Below, in pieces: positions 25,289-33,912 of a stretch of DNA of 64,000 nucleotides. Source of the DNA: Sphingobacteriales bacterium (lineage in GTDB: Bacteria; Bacteroidota; Bacteroidia; Chitinophagales; Chitinophagaceae). The notes beneath the pieces are model-generated. The model was not told the origin of the DNA, did no database searches, and worked only from the letters and a program-made list of their open reading frames with translations. The translations under genes were made by a program, and so were the position numbers. The first letter of the stretch is position 1, and every line of letters starts with the position of its first letter. Location of the stretch: the NCBI GenBank assembly GCA_003963365.1, contig RXJG01000001.1, forward strand, positions 62,001 to 126,000, in the 5' to 3' direction.

Positions 25289-25660
25289 ATGAAAAAGATT
25301 AATTTTTTTGTTGCAATAATAATTGCATTAATAACATTTCAGCAAGCAAATGCACAGAGTGATAAATATGAACGAACTCCCGGTTTCAAAAAAGAAACGA
25401 TAAAAGTTTTCGGAGAATGTAGTATGAGTAAACATCGGATTGAAAATGCAGTGAAAAGTATAGAAGGGGTGAGATCAGCTTCCTGGGATATAAATTCTAA
25501 GCTATTGAAAATCGAATACAGCATTTTTAAAAAAGATATGCCTGATGTAATCAGGAAGAAATTAACGGCACTGGGACATGACACCGATAAACTGAAAGCG
25601 GATGACATGGCCTATCAAAAATTACCAGTTTGCTGTCGTTATGAAAGACAAAGTAACTGA
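25289..25660 (+). CDS. HMA-like secreted protein with incomplete metal site
   Basis: 123 residues with a signal peptide (TFQQANAQ). It aligns along its length with the HMA protein at 22305 (KKETIKVFGECSMSKHRIE; C-terminal VCCRYERQ), but the CxxC is CSMS. The second cysteine is serine and the Cys-rich tail is missing. It may have lost metal binding or use other ligands such as the Met and the adjacent His. Likely an old tandem duplicate. Confidence 0.7.
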   Translation: MKKINFFVAIIIALITFQQANAQSDKYERTPGFKKETIKVFGECSMSKHRIENAVKSIEGVRSASWDINSKLLKIEYSIFKKDMPDVIRKKLTALGHDTDKLKADDMAYQKLPVCCRYERQSN

Positions 25661-25724
25661 TGCCGGCTACTCAAATTATTTGCAGTACAACAAAACAATT
25701 TTGATAATCTTAAAATTTAATAAA

Positions 25725-26261
25725 ATGATAAAGTTTAAAATACTGTTGATAGCAGTGCTATCCATCGTAACATTCACTGTTTTTGCACAGGAAAAAGCTT
25801 CTAATAATTTAAAGCCCAAAAAACATAATGGGTATACCATTAAATATGTTTGTCCTGATCATCCTGAAATTACCAGCGATAAACCCGGAACATGTTCTAT
25901 ATGCGGTACTACGTTAAATCTTTCTTCTAAAGAAAAAGCAAAATGGGCATCCATGAAATTATATGCATGCCCCATGCACCCGGATGTAACCGCTGATAAG
26001 CCCGGTAAATGTTCTAAATGCGGTATGGGTATGAAGGAAATGAAACAAGTTTATAGCTGTCCCGATCATCCCGATATGGTAAGTAATAAGCCAGGGAAAT
26101 GCCCTGAATGTAACAAGCCCATGAATCTTACTGTAAAAGAAAAAGCAAAATGGGAAAGCCTGAAACTGTTTACTTGTCCCATGCACCCGGATGTTAAAAG
26201 TACGGCCGCTGGTAAATGTCCAAAATGTGGTATGGACATGGCAGCAGTTAAAAAGCAATAA
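25725..26261 (+). CDS. Secreted protein with four heavy-metal-binding (HMBD) modules
   Basis: 178 residues from MIKFKILLIAVLSIV; the signal peptide ends VFAQ. There are four modules of the form CPxHP...GxCxxC: VCPDHPEITSDKPGTCSIC, ACPMHPDVTADKPGKCSKC, SCPDHPDMVSNKPGKCPEC and TCPMHPDVKSTAAGKCPKC. Modules 1-2 and 3-4 are linked by similar KEKAKW segments, so the protein arose by doubling a two-module unit. HMBD modules occur singly on CusB-like adaptors. Here they form a free periplasmic metal carrier. Confidence 0.82.
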   Translation: MIKFKILLIAVLSIVTFTVFAQEKASNNLKPKKHNGYTIKYVCPDHPEITSDKPGTCSICGTTLNLSSKEKAKWASMKLYACPMHPDVTADKPGKCSKCGMGMKEMKQVYSCPDHPDMVSNKPGKCPECNKPMNLTVKEKAKWESLKLFTCPMHPDVKSTAAGKCPKCGMDMAAVKKQ

Positions 26262-26296
26262 ACCTAAACTATAATTACTTTCAAAAAATCACCAAC

Positions 26297-26920
26297 ATGA
26301 ACAAAGTATTCATCAGCAGTCTGGCAATTACTATCATTTTCTTTACATCCTGCAATAGTAACAACGACGGGAAAGTGCATGAAGGGCATGAAATGAATAA
26401 AGACACGGTACAACATGCTTCTGCTTCAGCAGATGATAGTGTGAAAGAAGTAGCTGTCATTTATTCCAATGTTGACGCAAAACTGACGGCTTCCATAAAG
26501 GAAATAGTGAATCATTACCTGCATATAAAAAATGCACTGGCCAATGATAAAAGCAGTGATGCTGCTGAAGGCGCTGATGCAATGGTAAAAGCCATCGGCA
26601 ATATTGATAAATCATTACTTACTGCAGAACAGAAAAAACTGTATGACGATAACGAGGAAGATTTAAAGGAACATGCTGAACATATCGGGAAGAACAGTAG
26701 CAATATCAAACATCAGCGGGAACATTTTTCCATGATGAGTGAAGATGTGTATGCTTTAGTAAAAGCATTTAGCGCCGGTCAGCCATTGTATCACGACCAT
26801 TGCCCCATGTACAATGAAAAAAAAGGAGCTATCTGGTTAAGTGAAATCAAAGAAATAAAAAATCCTTACTACGGTGGTGAAATGCCAACCTGCGGCAAAG
26901 TGATGGAAGTGATTAAATAA
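26297..26920 (+). CDS. DUF3347 lipoprotein
   Basis: 207 residues. Lipoprotein signal IIFFTSCNSN, then His/Met-rich VHEGHEMNKD. The DUF3347 fold spans ~55-165 (IVNHYLHIKNALANDKSSDA, EHFSMMSEDVYALVKAF). The C-terminus has the conserved LYHDHCPMYNEKKGAIWLS, then a final NPYYGGEMPTCGKV. DUF3347 is found with CusB/CusA in Bacteroidota and is thought to bind copper. Periplasmic, lipid-anchored. Confidence 0.85.
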   Translation: MNKVFISSLAITIIFFTSCNSNNDGKVHEGHEMNKDTVQHASASADDSVKEVAVIYSNVDAKLTASIKEIVNHYLHIKNALANDKSSDAAEGADAMVKAIGNIDKSLLTAEQKKLYDDNEEDLKEHAEHIGKNSSNIKHQREHFSMMSEDVYALVKAFSAGQPLYHDHCPMYNEKKGAIWLSEIKEIKNPYYGGEMPTCGKVMEVIK

Positions 26921-26986
26921 ACAAGATGCAATTGGCAACAAGCAGGGACTGCTTGTTGCCAATTGCTAATTGCAAATTGAAATACA

Positions 26987-28276
26987 ATGGTTAAAAAACT
27001 AATTGAACTCTCACTGCGCAACCGGCTTATTGTTTTATTGTTTGCCGGTGGTCTTTTTGCCTGGGGGCTATATTCTGTAAAGCAAAATCCTATTGATGCT
27101 ATACCGGACCTTTCCGAAAACCAGGTGATTGTATTTACAGAATGGATGGGCCGCAGTCCTCAGGTGATTGAAGACCAGGTAACTTATCCGCTGGTAAGCA
27201 ACCTGCAGGGTATACCGAAGATTAAAAATATTCGTGGTTCATCTATGTTCGGGATGAGTTTTGTGTATGTGATATTTGAAGATAATGTTGACATTTACTG
27301 GGCTAGAACAAGAGTACTGGAAAGATTGAATTATGCCCAGCGTTTGCTGCCGCAGGGCATTACACCAACATTAGGCCCCGATGGTACCGGCGTGGGTCAT
27401 ATTTTTTGGTATAACCTTGATGCTCCTAAAATGGATTTAGGTGAGCAAAGAGCTTTACAGGACTGGTATGTCAAATTTGCACTACAAACCGTTCCGGGTG
27501 TGGCCGAGGTGGCTTCCTTTGGTGGTTTTGAAAAACAATATCAGTTGGTGGTAGATCCTGTTAAGCTGCAGTATTACAACATCTCCCTTATGGATGTGAT
27601 GAACAAAGTAAAAGCCAATAACAATGATGTGGGCGGAAGAAAATTTGAAATGACAGACATGGCTTATATCATTCGTGGATTAGGCTATATCAAAAACAAA
27701 GATGATGTGGAGAATATTGCTTTGGGCAATTACAACGGAATACCAGTAAGAGTAAAAGATATTGGCACTGTGCAGATGGGTGGTGATTTGCGCCTGGGAA
27801 TTTTTGATATGGATGGAAAAGGAGAAGTGGTAGGAGGAATAGTGGTGATGAGGTATAATGAAAATGCCAACAAAGTAATTGAAGCAGTAAAAACAAAAAT
27901 GAAAGAGGTAGAAAAAGGGCTTCCCGAAGGTGTGACTTTTAAAACTTCTTACGATAGAAGCACCCTGATTCAGGAAGCCATTGATTCAGTAAAGGGAACA
28001 CTCATTGAAGAAATGATTACCGTATCCATTGTGGTACTCATCTTTTTGTTTCACTGGCGGAGTGCTGCAATCATTCTCATTCAATTACCTATCTCTGTCG
28101 CAGCCGGGTTTATTTTCCTCGAAATGTTTGGTATTTCATCCAACATTATGTCGTTAACAGGAATAGCCCTGGCAATAGGAGTGGTAGTAGATGATGGAAT
28201 TGTAATGGTGGAGAATGCATACCGGCATATCAGCGAAGCACAATTACAAAAAAATCATTCAACCGATAAAGTATAA
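26987..28276 (+). CDS. CusA-type RND efflux pump, N-terminal half
   Basis: 429 residues covering TM1, the first large periplasmic domain and TM2-TM4 or so. Markers: the IPDLSENQVIVFTEWMGRSP segment, QVTYPLVSNLQG, ILPISVAAGFIFL-like TM, and the TM4 proton-relay region IALAIGVVVDDGIVMVENAY with paired Asp. It stops (TAA) inside the cytoplasmic loop where CusA normally continues. The remainder starts two bases later in another frame. Together the halves give a complete pump length (~1070 residues). Confidence 0.9.
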   Translation: MVKKLIELSLRNRLIVLLFAGGLFAWGLYSVKQNPIDAIPDLSENQVIVFTEWMGRSPQVIEDQVTYPLVSNLQGIPKIKNIRGSSMFGMSFVYVIFEDNVDIYWARTRVLERLNYAQRLLPQGITPTLGPDGTGVGHIFWYNLDAPKMDLGEQRALQDWYVKFALQTVPGVAEVASFGGFEKQYQLVVDPVKLQYYNISLMDVMNKVKANNNDVGGRKFEMTDMAYIIRGLGYIKNKDDVENIALGNYNGIPVRVKDIGTVQMGGDLRLGIFDMDGKGEVVGGIVVMRYNENANKVIEAVKTKMKEVEKGLPEGVTFKTSYDRSTLIQEAIDSVKGTLIEEMITVSIVVLIFLFHWRSAAIILIQLPISVAAGFIFLEMFGISSNIMSLTGIALAIGVVVDDGIVMVENAYRHISEAQLQKNHSTDKV

Positions 28277-28278
28277 GT

Positions 28279-30207
28279 ATGACAAAATGGTTTAAATGGT
28301 CAAAAGATCCGTTGCCAGAAGAACAGCGGATGCAGATAATACAAAAATCTTCTCAGCAGGTGGGGCCGGGTGTGTTTTATTCAACCATCATCGTTATTAC
28401 GTCTTTCCTTCCTGTTTTTTTGCTCACAGGTATGGAAGGAAAATTATTTAGTCCGCTGGCGTGGACAAAAACATTCATTCTTTTAATTGATGCATTTTTG
28501 GCTATCACCTTAACACCAGTATTAATTTCATTTTTCCTGAAAGGACGAAAATTAAAACCCGAAAGTGCTAATCCAATCACAAGGGTATTAGAAAAAATTT
28601 ATGCACCTATTTTAAAATGGTGTTTGAAATGGCGAAAAACAACGATTGCCATTAATCTTGTGGCACTGGCAACAGGAGTAGTTATGATGACAAAGCTCGG
28701 CTCAGAATTTATGCCGCCATTGGATGAAGGCTCCTTACTATTTATGCCGGTAACATTACCCGATGTTTCCAATTCAGAAGCAAAACGGTTATTGCAGGTG
28801 CAGGATAAATTGATTCGCACTGTTCCCGAAGTGTCACATGTACTGGGTAAGGCAGGAAGAGCCAATACAGCTACTGACAATTCTCCCATCAGCATGATTG
28901 AAACTATCATTCTTTTAAAACCAAAAAGTGAATGGCGAAAAGGATTAACCAAAAATGACATCATCAATGAACTGAATGCAAAACTTCAGATTCCTGGTGT
29001 AACCAATGGATGGACACAACCTATTATCAATCGCATCAACATGCTTTCTACCGGTGTTCGTACAGATGTGGGATTAAAAGTTTATGGACAAAACTTAGAT
29101 ACAATCTATGCATTTGCTCAAATATTAAAAAAACAATTGGAAGGAATTGATGGCATCAAAGATTTGTATGTAGAGCCCATCACCGGCGGGAAATATATTG
29201 ATATTTCTGTAAAGAGAGATGAGATTGGCCGCTATGGTTTAAGTGTGGACGATGTAAACACCGTTATTGAAAGTGCATTGGGTGGAATCAAATTAACAAC
29301 AACCATTGAAGGCCGTCAACGTTTTTCAGTAAATGCAAGGTATGGACAGGATTTTAGAAATAATCTCGAAGCGCTGAAACGGTTACAGGTACAAACAATG
29401 AATTTCGGCCCTATCCCATTAGAAGCAGTTGCCGATATAAAATTAAGTGATGGCCCGCCAATGATAAATTCAGAAAATGCGATGTTGCGGGGAACAGTGT
29501 TGTTCAATGTCAGGGAAAGAGATTTGGGAAGCACGGTAAAAGAAGCACAGCAGAAATTAAACCAGCTGATAACCCGTTTACCGAAAGGATATTTTCTGGA
29601 ATGGAGTGGCCAGTGGGAAAACCAGATAAGGGCCAACCAAACTTTAAAATTGATTCTGCCGATTGTGCTGGCAATTATCTTTCTGGTTTTATATTTTACA
29701 TATCACTCGTTTAAGGAATCATTAGTAACAATGATTACGGTTCCCTTTGCATTGATTGGCGGTGTGTTCATGGTTTACTTCTATAATATTAATTTATCAG
29801 TAGCAGTAGCAGTTGGTTTTATTGCCTTATTTGGTATAGCTATTGAAACAGCCATGCTTATGACTATTTATCTTAATGAAGCCATGCAAAATATGGTAAC
29901 AAAACATGGTAACTCAAAAGCAACGCTTTCACCAGCCATCATACGGGAATTTGTAATTGAAGGGGCTGCAAAAAGATTGCGGCCAAAACTTATGACTGTC
30001 TCCGTCGGTCTGTTTGGCTTGATTCCTATTCTTTGGGCTACCGGTGTAGGAAGCGATATTATGCGACCTATCACTATTCCATTAATCGGAGGAACGATTA
30101 CTTCCACCATTTATGTATTACTGATAACACCGGTGATATTTGAAATAGTGAAAGAAAACGAATTAAAACATAAAGGCAAAATTGTTTTTACAGATGCAAA
30201 TGAATAA
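28279..30207 (+). CDS. CusA-type RND efflux pump, C-terminal half
   Basis: 642 residues. It begins MTKWFKWSKDPLPEEQRMQI in the loop after TM4 and continues through the QVGPGVFYST helix, the second periplasmic domain and TM7-12. Of the three metal-binding Met of CusA (573, 623, 672 in E. coli), two are present (M255 in NMLSTG; M395 in GPPMINSE). The middle one is replaced by K338 (GGIKLTT). The frame upstream of the ATG is closed by a stop at 28267, so it is a separate ORF. Its end overlaps the TolC gene by 8 bases. Confidence 0.9.
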   Translation: MTKWFKWSKDPLPEEQRMQIIQKSSQQVGPGVFYSTIIVITSFLPVFLLTGMEGKLFSPLAWTKTFILLIDAFLAITLTPVLISFFLKGRKLKPESANPITRVLEKIYAPILKWCLKWRKTTIAINLVALATGVVMMTKLGSEFMPPLDEGSLLFMPVTLPDVSNSEAKRLLQVQDKLIRTVPEVSHVLGKAGRANTATDNSPISMIETIILLKPKSEWRKGLTKNDIINELNAKLQIPGVTNGWTQPIINRINMLSTGVRTDVGLKVYGQNLDTIYAFAQILKKQLEGIDGIKDLYVEPITGGKYIDISVKRDEIGRYGLSVDDVNTVIESALGGIKLTTTIEGRQRFSVNARYGQDFRNNLEALKRLQVQTMNFGPIPLEAVADIKLSDGPPMINSENAMLRGTVLFNVRERDLGSTVKEAQQKLNQLITRLPKGYFLEWSGQWENQIRANQTLKLILPIVLAIIFLVLYFTYHSFKESLVTMITVPFALIGGVFMVYFYNINLSVAVAVGFIALFGIAIETAMLMTIYLNEAMQNMVTKHGNSKATLSPAIIREFVIEGAAKRLRPKLMTVSVGLFGLIPILWATGVGSDIMRPITIPLIGGTITSTIYVLLITPVIFEIVKENELKHKGKIVFTDANE

Positions 30208-31459
30208 AATTTACTTAGTACTGCTGGTATGCATTAGTACCATCAGCAGTAAGGCTCAGGTAATGAAGCTGGATGCTATTCTTGACAGCATAAAGCTTTC
30301 TCATCCCGTAATTAAAATGTACGACAACGAGATTCGTTCCATGGATGAAGCTGCTAAAGGAGCAAGAAGCTGGATGGCACCTGAATTCAGTACAGGATTC
30401 TGGATGACTCCTTATAATATTTCCCGCTGGAAAAAAATGGATGACGGCGCCGGCAGCGTTAAAGAGGGAATGGGCCAGTATATGATTGGTGGTCAGCAAA
30501 TGTTCCCCAATAGAAAAAAATTAGATGCAGATGAAGCTTATATGAAAGCCATGTCATTAGTAGAAAAAGAGAAAAAGAATGCATCGTTAAATGAACTGGT
30601 AAACGATGCCAAGCAATATTATTATGAATGGATAATCCTGAAAAAGAAAATAAACATTCTTAACCAGGATGAGGCGTTACTGGATTTTATGATAAAGAAT
30701 GCAGAGATACGTTATAAAAATGGCCTGGAGAAAATAAGTGCTTATTACAAAGCCAAAGCAGCATTGGGAAATTTGCAAAACATGCGGCTGATGCTGGAAA
30801 GCGACATCCGGGAAAAACGCATTCGTATTAATACGCTTATGAACAGAGATGTAGCTTCGGCATTTGATGTAGATACAACTTTTCAGCTGGGTGATTTTTC
30901 AACTGTCATTTTTGATACAACGCTTTTTTATGCGCAGCGAAGTGATTTGAAAGCAATAGATAATGAGATTAATCTCAGTTGGCTGAAACAGGAAACTGAA
31001 CGACAAAGTCTAAAGCCCCAATTTGGAATCCGCTATGAACATATGTTTGGGTTTGGTGGGTTGCCCATGCAATACTCTTTAATGGGTATGATGAAGCTGC
31101 CGATTAAAAGTTCTTCCCGCATGAACAAAGCCAATATTGAGAGCCTGAAATGGAAAGCTTTTTCACTGCAATCTCAAAAGCTAATGATGGTGAATGAATA
31201 TAGTGGTATGGCTTATGGAATGCAGAATGAACTGGAACTAAAAAAGAAACAGCTGAAACTTTATGATGATAACATCATCCCCGCATTAAAGAATAATTAT
31301 AAAACCATGCAGTTGGGATATGAACAAAATACAGAAGAGCTGTTTATGCTTTTTGATGCATGGGAAACACTGTATATGACACAACTGGAATATACAGAAC
31401 TGCTGAAGCAGGCGCTCAATATACAGGTGACATTGGAAAGATTAATGGAAAAGAAATGA
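30200..31459 (+). CDS. TolC family outer-membrane efflux protein (CusC-like)
   Basis: 419 residues. The start at MNKIYLVLLVCISTISSKAQ gives a proper signal peptide; upstream in-frame codons overlap the pump gene. Long helices with coiled-coil pattern (ELVNDAKQYYYEWIILKKK, then YKAKAALGNLQNMRLML) match the outer-membrane efflux barrel-helix family. It is the exit duct for the RND pump. It overlaps the adaptor gene by an ATGA. Confidence 0.88.
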   Translation: MNKIYLVLLVCISTISSKAQVMKLDAILDSIKLSHPVIKMYDNEIRSMDEAAKGARSWMAPEFSTGFWMTPYNISRWKKMDDGAGSVKEGMGQYMIGGQQMFPNRKKLDADEAYMKAMSLVEKEKKNASLNELVNDAKQYYYEWIILKKKINILNQDEALLDFMIKNAEIRYKNGLEKISAYYKAKAALGNLQNMRLMLESDIREKRIRINTLMNRDVASAFDVDTTFQLGDFSTVIFDTTLFYAQRSDLKAIDNEINLSWLKQETERQSLKPQFGIRYEHMFGFGGLPMQYSLMGMMKLPIKSSSRMNKANIESLKWKAFSLQSQKLMMVNEYSGMAYGMQNELELKKKQLKLYDDNIIPALKNNYKTMQLGYEQNTEELFMLFDAWETLYMTQLEYTELLKQALNIQVTLERLMEKK

Positions 31460-32703
31460 AACAAATAAGCAACATATTAATATTGGTGATTTTATTTTTT
31501 GCCCTTGGATGTAAAAATAAAACAGCTGATCATTCACAACATCACCAGCAGGAAGTTACTAAACTGTACACCTGCTCTATGCACCCGGACATTATTAAAG
31601 ATAAGCCGGGTAGATGTCCCATTTGCGGAATGGAACTCGTATTGAAAGAAACCGGCGGCGATAAATTAAAAGAACCCGAACTGGAATCATTATTAAAACC
31701 CACCAACGAGTTTGTAGTGTCCTCCGTTCCGGTTACTACTATTCAAAAACGAGAGGAGCAGATAGAGATTGAAGCATTGGGCAATATTGCTTATGACACC
31801 AGGCAGGTAGGAAGTATCTCCGCAAGAGTTACAGGTCGAATTGAAAAATTGTATGTGAAATACCGTTTCCAGAAAATAACAAAAGGGCAGCACATATTGG
31901 ACATATACAGCCCTGAATTACTAACTGCCCAGCAAAATCTTTTATTTCTTTTTAAAAATGATGCGGATAACAAAGCAATGGTGCAGGCAGCAAAAGAAAA
32001 ATTATTGCTGCTGGGAATGAGTAATGAACAACTGGCACAGGTAATCACAAAAGGACAGCCATTGCTAACGATAGCGGTTTACAGTAATTACAGTGGTCAT
32101 ATTCATGAAGCAGTTAAAGGAGCAGCGATGGATGCTGAACGCAGCGGCATGAAAGACATTTCGCTGCTTACAGAAGAACTTCCTCTGAAAGAAGGTATGT
32201 ATATCCAGAAAGGTCAATCCATTTTTACCGTGTATAATCCCGGCAGAGTATGGGCACTGCTTAATATTTATGGTGATAATCAATCATTGGTTAAAACAGG
32301 CAATGCGGTTCGGGTAGTTCCTGAAACGGCTCCCACAAAAGATTTCAGGGCAAGTATAGATATTATTGAACCCTTTTACCAGAGGAACAGTAAAACACTT
32401 ACAGCAAGAGTATATTTTGATAACAGCAATCTTAATATCCCGATAGGTAGCCAGGTACGAGCTACCATTTTTGGAAATACAAAAGATGCCTACTGGTTAC
32501 CAAAGGAAGCTGTATTGTCACTCGGTATAGATAAAGTGGTATTTGAAAAATCAGATGGTGGTTTTAAAGCAGTAAAAGTAAACACAGGTATAACCCATCA
32601 AAAGCATATACAGGTGTTGAATGGATTAACGGCAAATGATTCAGTAGCAGTAAATGCACAGTATTTAATGGACAGCGAAAGTTTTATAAAAGTAAAAAAC
32701 TAA
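31456..32703 (+). CDS. CusB-type RND periplasmic adaptor with HMBD (copy 1)
   Basis: 415 residues from MKQISNILILVILFFALGCK, a lipoprotein signal with Cys after LG. The HMBD is YTCSMHPDIIKDKPGRCPIC near residue 38. The adaptor core shows the lipoyl-like hairpin (ISARVTGRIEKLYVKYRFQK, DIYSPELLTAQQ), the helical hairpin, and VRATIFGNTK. It bridges CusA and TolC and samples metal through the HMBD. Translationally coupled to tolC by a 4-base overlap. Confidence 0.9.
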   Translation: MKQISNILILVILFFALGCKNKTADHSQHHQQEVTKLYTCSMHPDIIKDKPGRCPICGMELVLKETGGDKLKEPELESLLKPTNEFVVSSVPVTTIQKREEQIEIEALGNIAYDTRQVGSISARVTGRIEKLYVKYRFQKITKGQHILDIYSPELLTAQQNLLFLFKNDADNKAMVQAAKEKLLLLGMSNEQLAQVITKGQPLLTIAVYSNYSGHIHEAVKGAAMDAERSGMKDISLLTEELPLKEGMYIQKGQSIFTVYNPGRVWALLNIYGDNQSLVKTGNAVRVVPETAPTKDFRASIDIIEPFYQRNSKTLTARVYFDNSNLNIPIGSQVRATIFGNTKDAYWLPKEAVLSLGIDKVVFEKSDGGFKAVKVNTGITHQKHIQVLNGLTANDSVAVNAQYLMDSESFIKVKN

Positions 32704-32705
32704 GT

Positions 32706-33911
32706 ATGAAGTACATATTGGTTTTAACAACGATATTATTTTTTGAAGTTGCCTGTAAACAAAAAAAACAGGTTACTGTAAACCCGGATACATATTATAC
32801 CTGCTCCATGGACCCGCAGGTAGTGGAATACAAACCGGGCAAATGTCCCATTTGTCATATGGAACTTACGCCTGTGAAAAAGAAAAATGGCGAGGCTAAA
32901 GACGAATTGCTTTTGAGTGAACAGCAGGTACAATTAGGAAATATAAAAGTGGATACCATCCGCACCGGAACAATAGGTGATGAACTAGTTTTGACAGGAA
33001 CATTAAATTTCGACCAGCTAAAAGCAAATTCCGTCAGCTCAAGAGTAATGGGCCGGGTAGAAAAATTATATTATAAAAATCTGGGTGATAATATCAAAAA
33101 AGGCTCGCCGTTATACGACGTTTACAGTGAAGAACTGAATAATGCCAAACAGGAATATCTCCTGGCTTTGGACAAGAAAAAAGTTTTTACGAACGAATCA
33201 GCTATTGATTTTGACCAGTTAATTCAATCAGCAAAAAATAAGCTGTTGCTATGGGGTATGAATGAAGCACAGGTGGATGAACTGGCTAAATCAGGCAAAG
33301 CCTCACCTTTAACAACATTTTACAGTAATGCTTCAGGCTATATCACAGAGCTGGATATAAGAGAAGGAGATTATGTTATGGAAGGAGGAACAATTGTGAA
33401 ATTAGCTGACCTGTCCGTATTGTGGGCAGAAGCACAGGTATATACTTCTCAATTAGCAGCCGTAAACAGGAACAGCATGGCAACTGTGCAATTACCCGAT
33501 TTTGATGGTAAAGAAATAAAAGGCCGTATAGAATTTGTTAACCCAGAAATAAATCCTGATACAAGAATTAATTTGATAAGAGTATCTGTTCCCAATCCCG
33601 GTAACCAGCTAAAACCCGGAATGCCTGTTTATGTGATGCTGAAAAGTACGGAACGAAGAACACTTACATTGCCGATAGATGCAGTAATACGGGATGGCCG
33701 TTCCGCAATGGTATGGGTTAAAACAGGTACGCATTCTTTTAAAAACAAAATGGTAACTATTGGTATGGAAAGTAATGACAGGATAGAAATTGTATCAGGG
33801 CTAAAGGAAGGTGATGTGATTGTAATGTCCGGTGCCTACCTGTTGCAAAGCGAATATATTTTTAAGAAAGGTTCCAATCCAATGTCCGGTCATGATATGA
33901 GTAATATGTAA
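32706..33911 (+). CDS. CusB-type RND periplasmic adaptor with HMBD (copy 2)
   Basis: 401 residues. Lipoprotein signal (LTTILFFEVACK). The HMBD, YTCSMDPQVVEYKPGKCPIC, has Asp in place of the first His of the CSMHP form. Adaptor core: VSSRVMGRVEKLYYKNLGDN, DVYSEELNNAKQEYLLAL, then QVYTSQLAAV and KPGMPVYVML. It ends with Met/His (NPMSGHDMSN). It starts 2 bases after copy 1. The two may form a mixed hexamer on one pump. Confidence 0.9.
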   Translation: MKYILVLTTILFFEVACKQKKQVTVNPDTYYTCSMDPQVVEYKPGKCPICHMELTPVKKKNGEAKDELLLSEQQVQLGNIKVDTIRTGTIGDELVLTGTLNFDQLKANSVSSRVMGRVEKLYYKNLGDNIKKGSPLYDVYSEELNNAKQEYLLALDKKKVFTNESAIDFDQLIQSAKNKLLLWGMNEAQVDELAKSGKASPLTTFYSNASGYITELDIREGDYVMEGGTIVKLADLSVLWAEAQVYTSQLAAVNRNSMATVQLPDFDGKEIKGRIEFVNPEINPDTRINLIRVSVPNPGNQLKPGMPVYVMLKSTERRTLTLPIDAVIRDGRSAMVWVKTGTHSFKNKMVTIGMESNDRIEIVSGLKEGDVIVMSGAYLLQSEYIFKKGSNPMSGHDMSNM

Positions 33912-33912
33912 A

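Noticed and set aside
28246-28281. Programmed frameshift at the A7 run joining the CusA halves
   Set aside because: The downstream frame has a stop at 28267-28269, after the A7 run, so slippage there cannot give the full pump.
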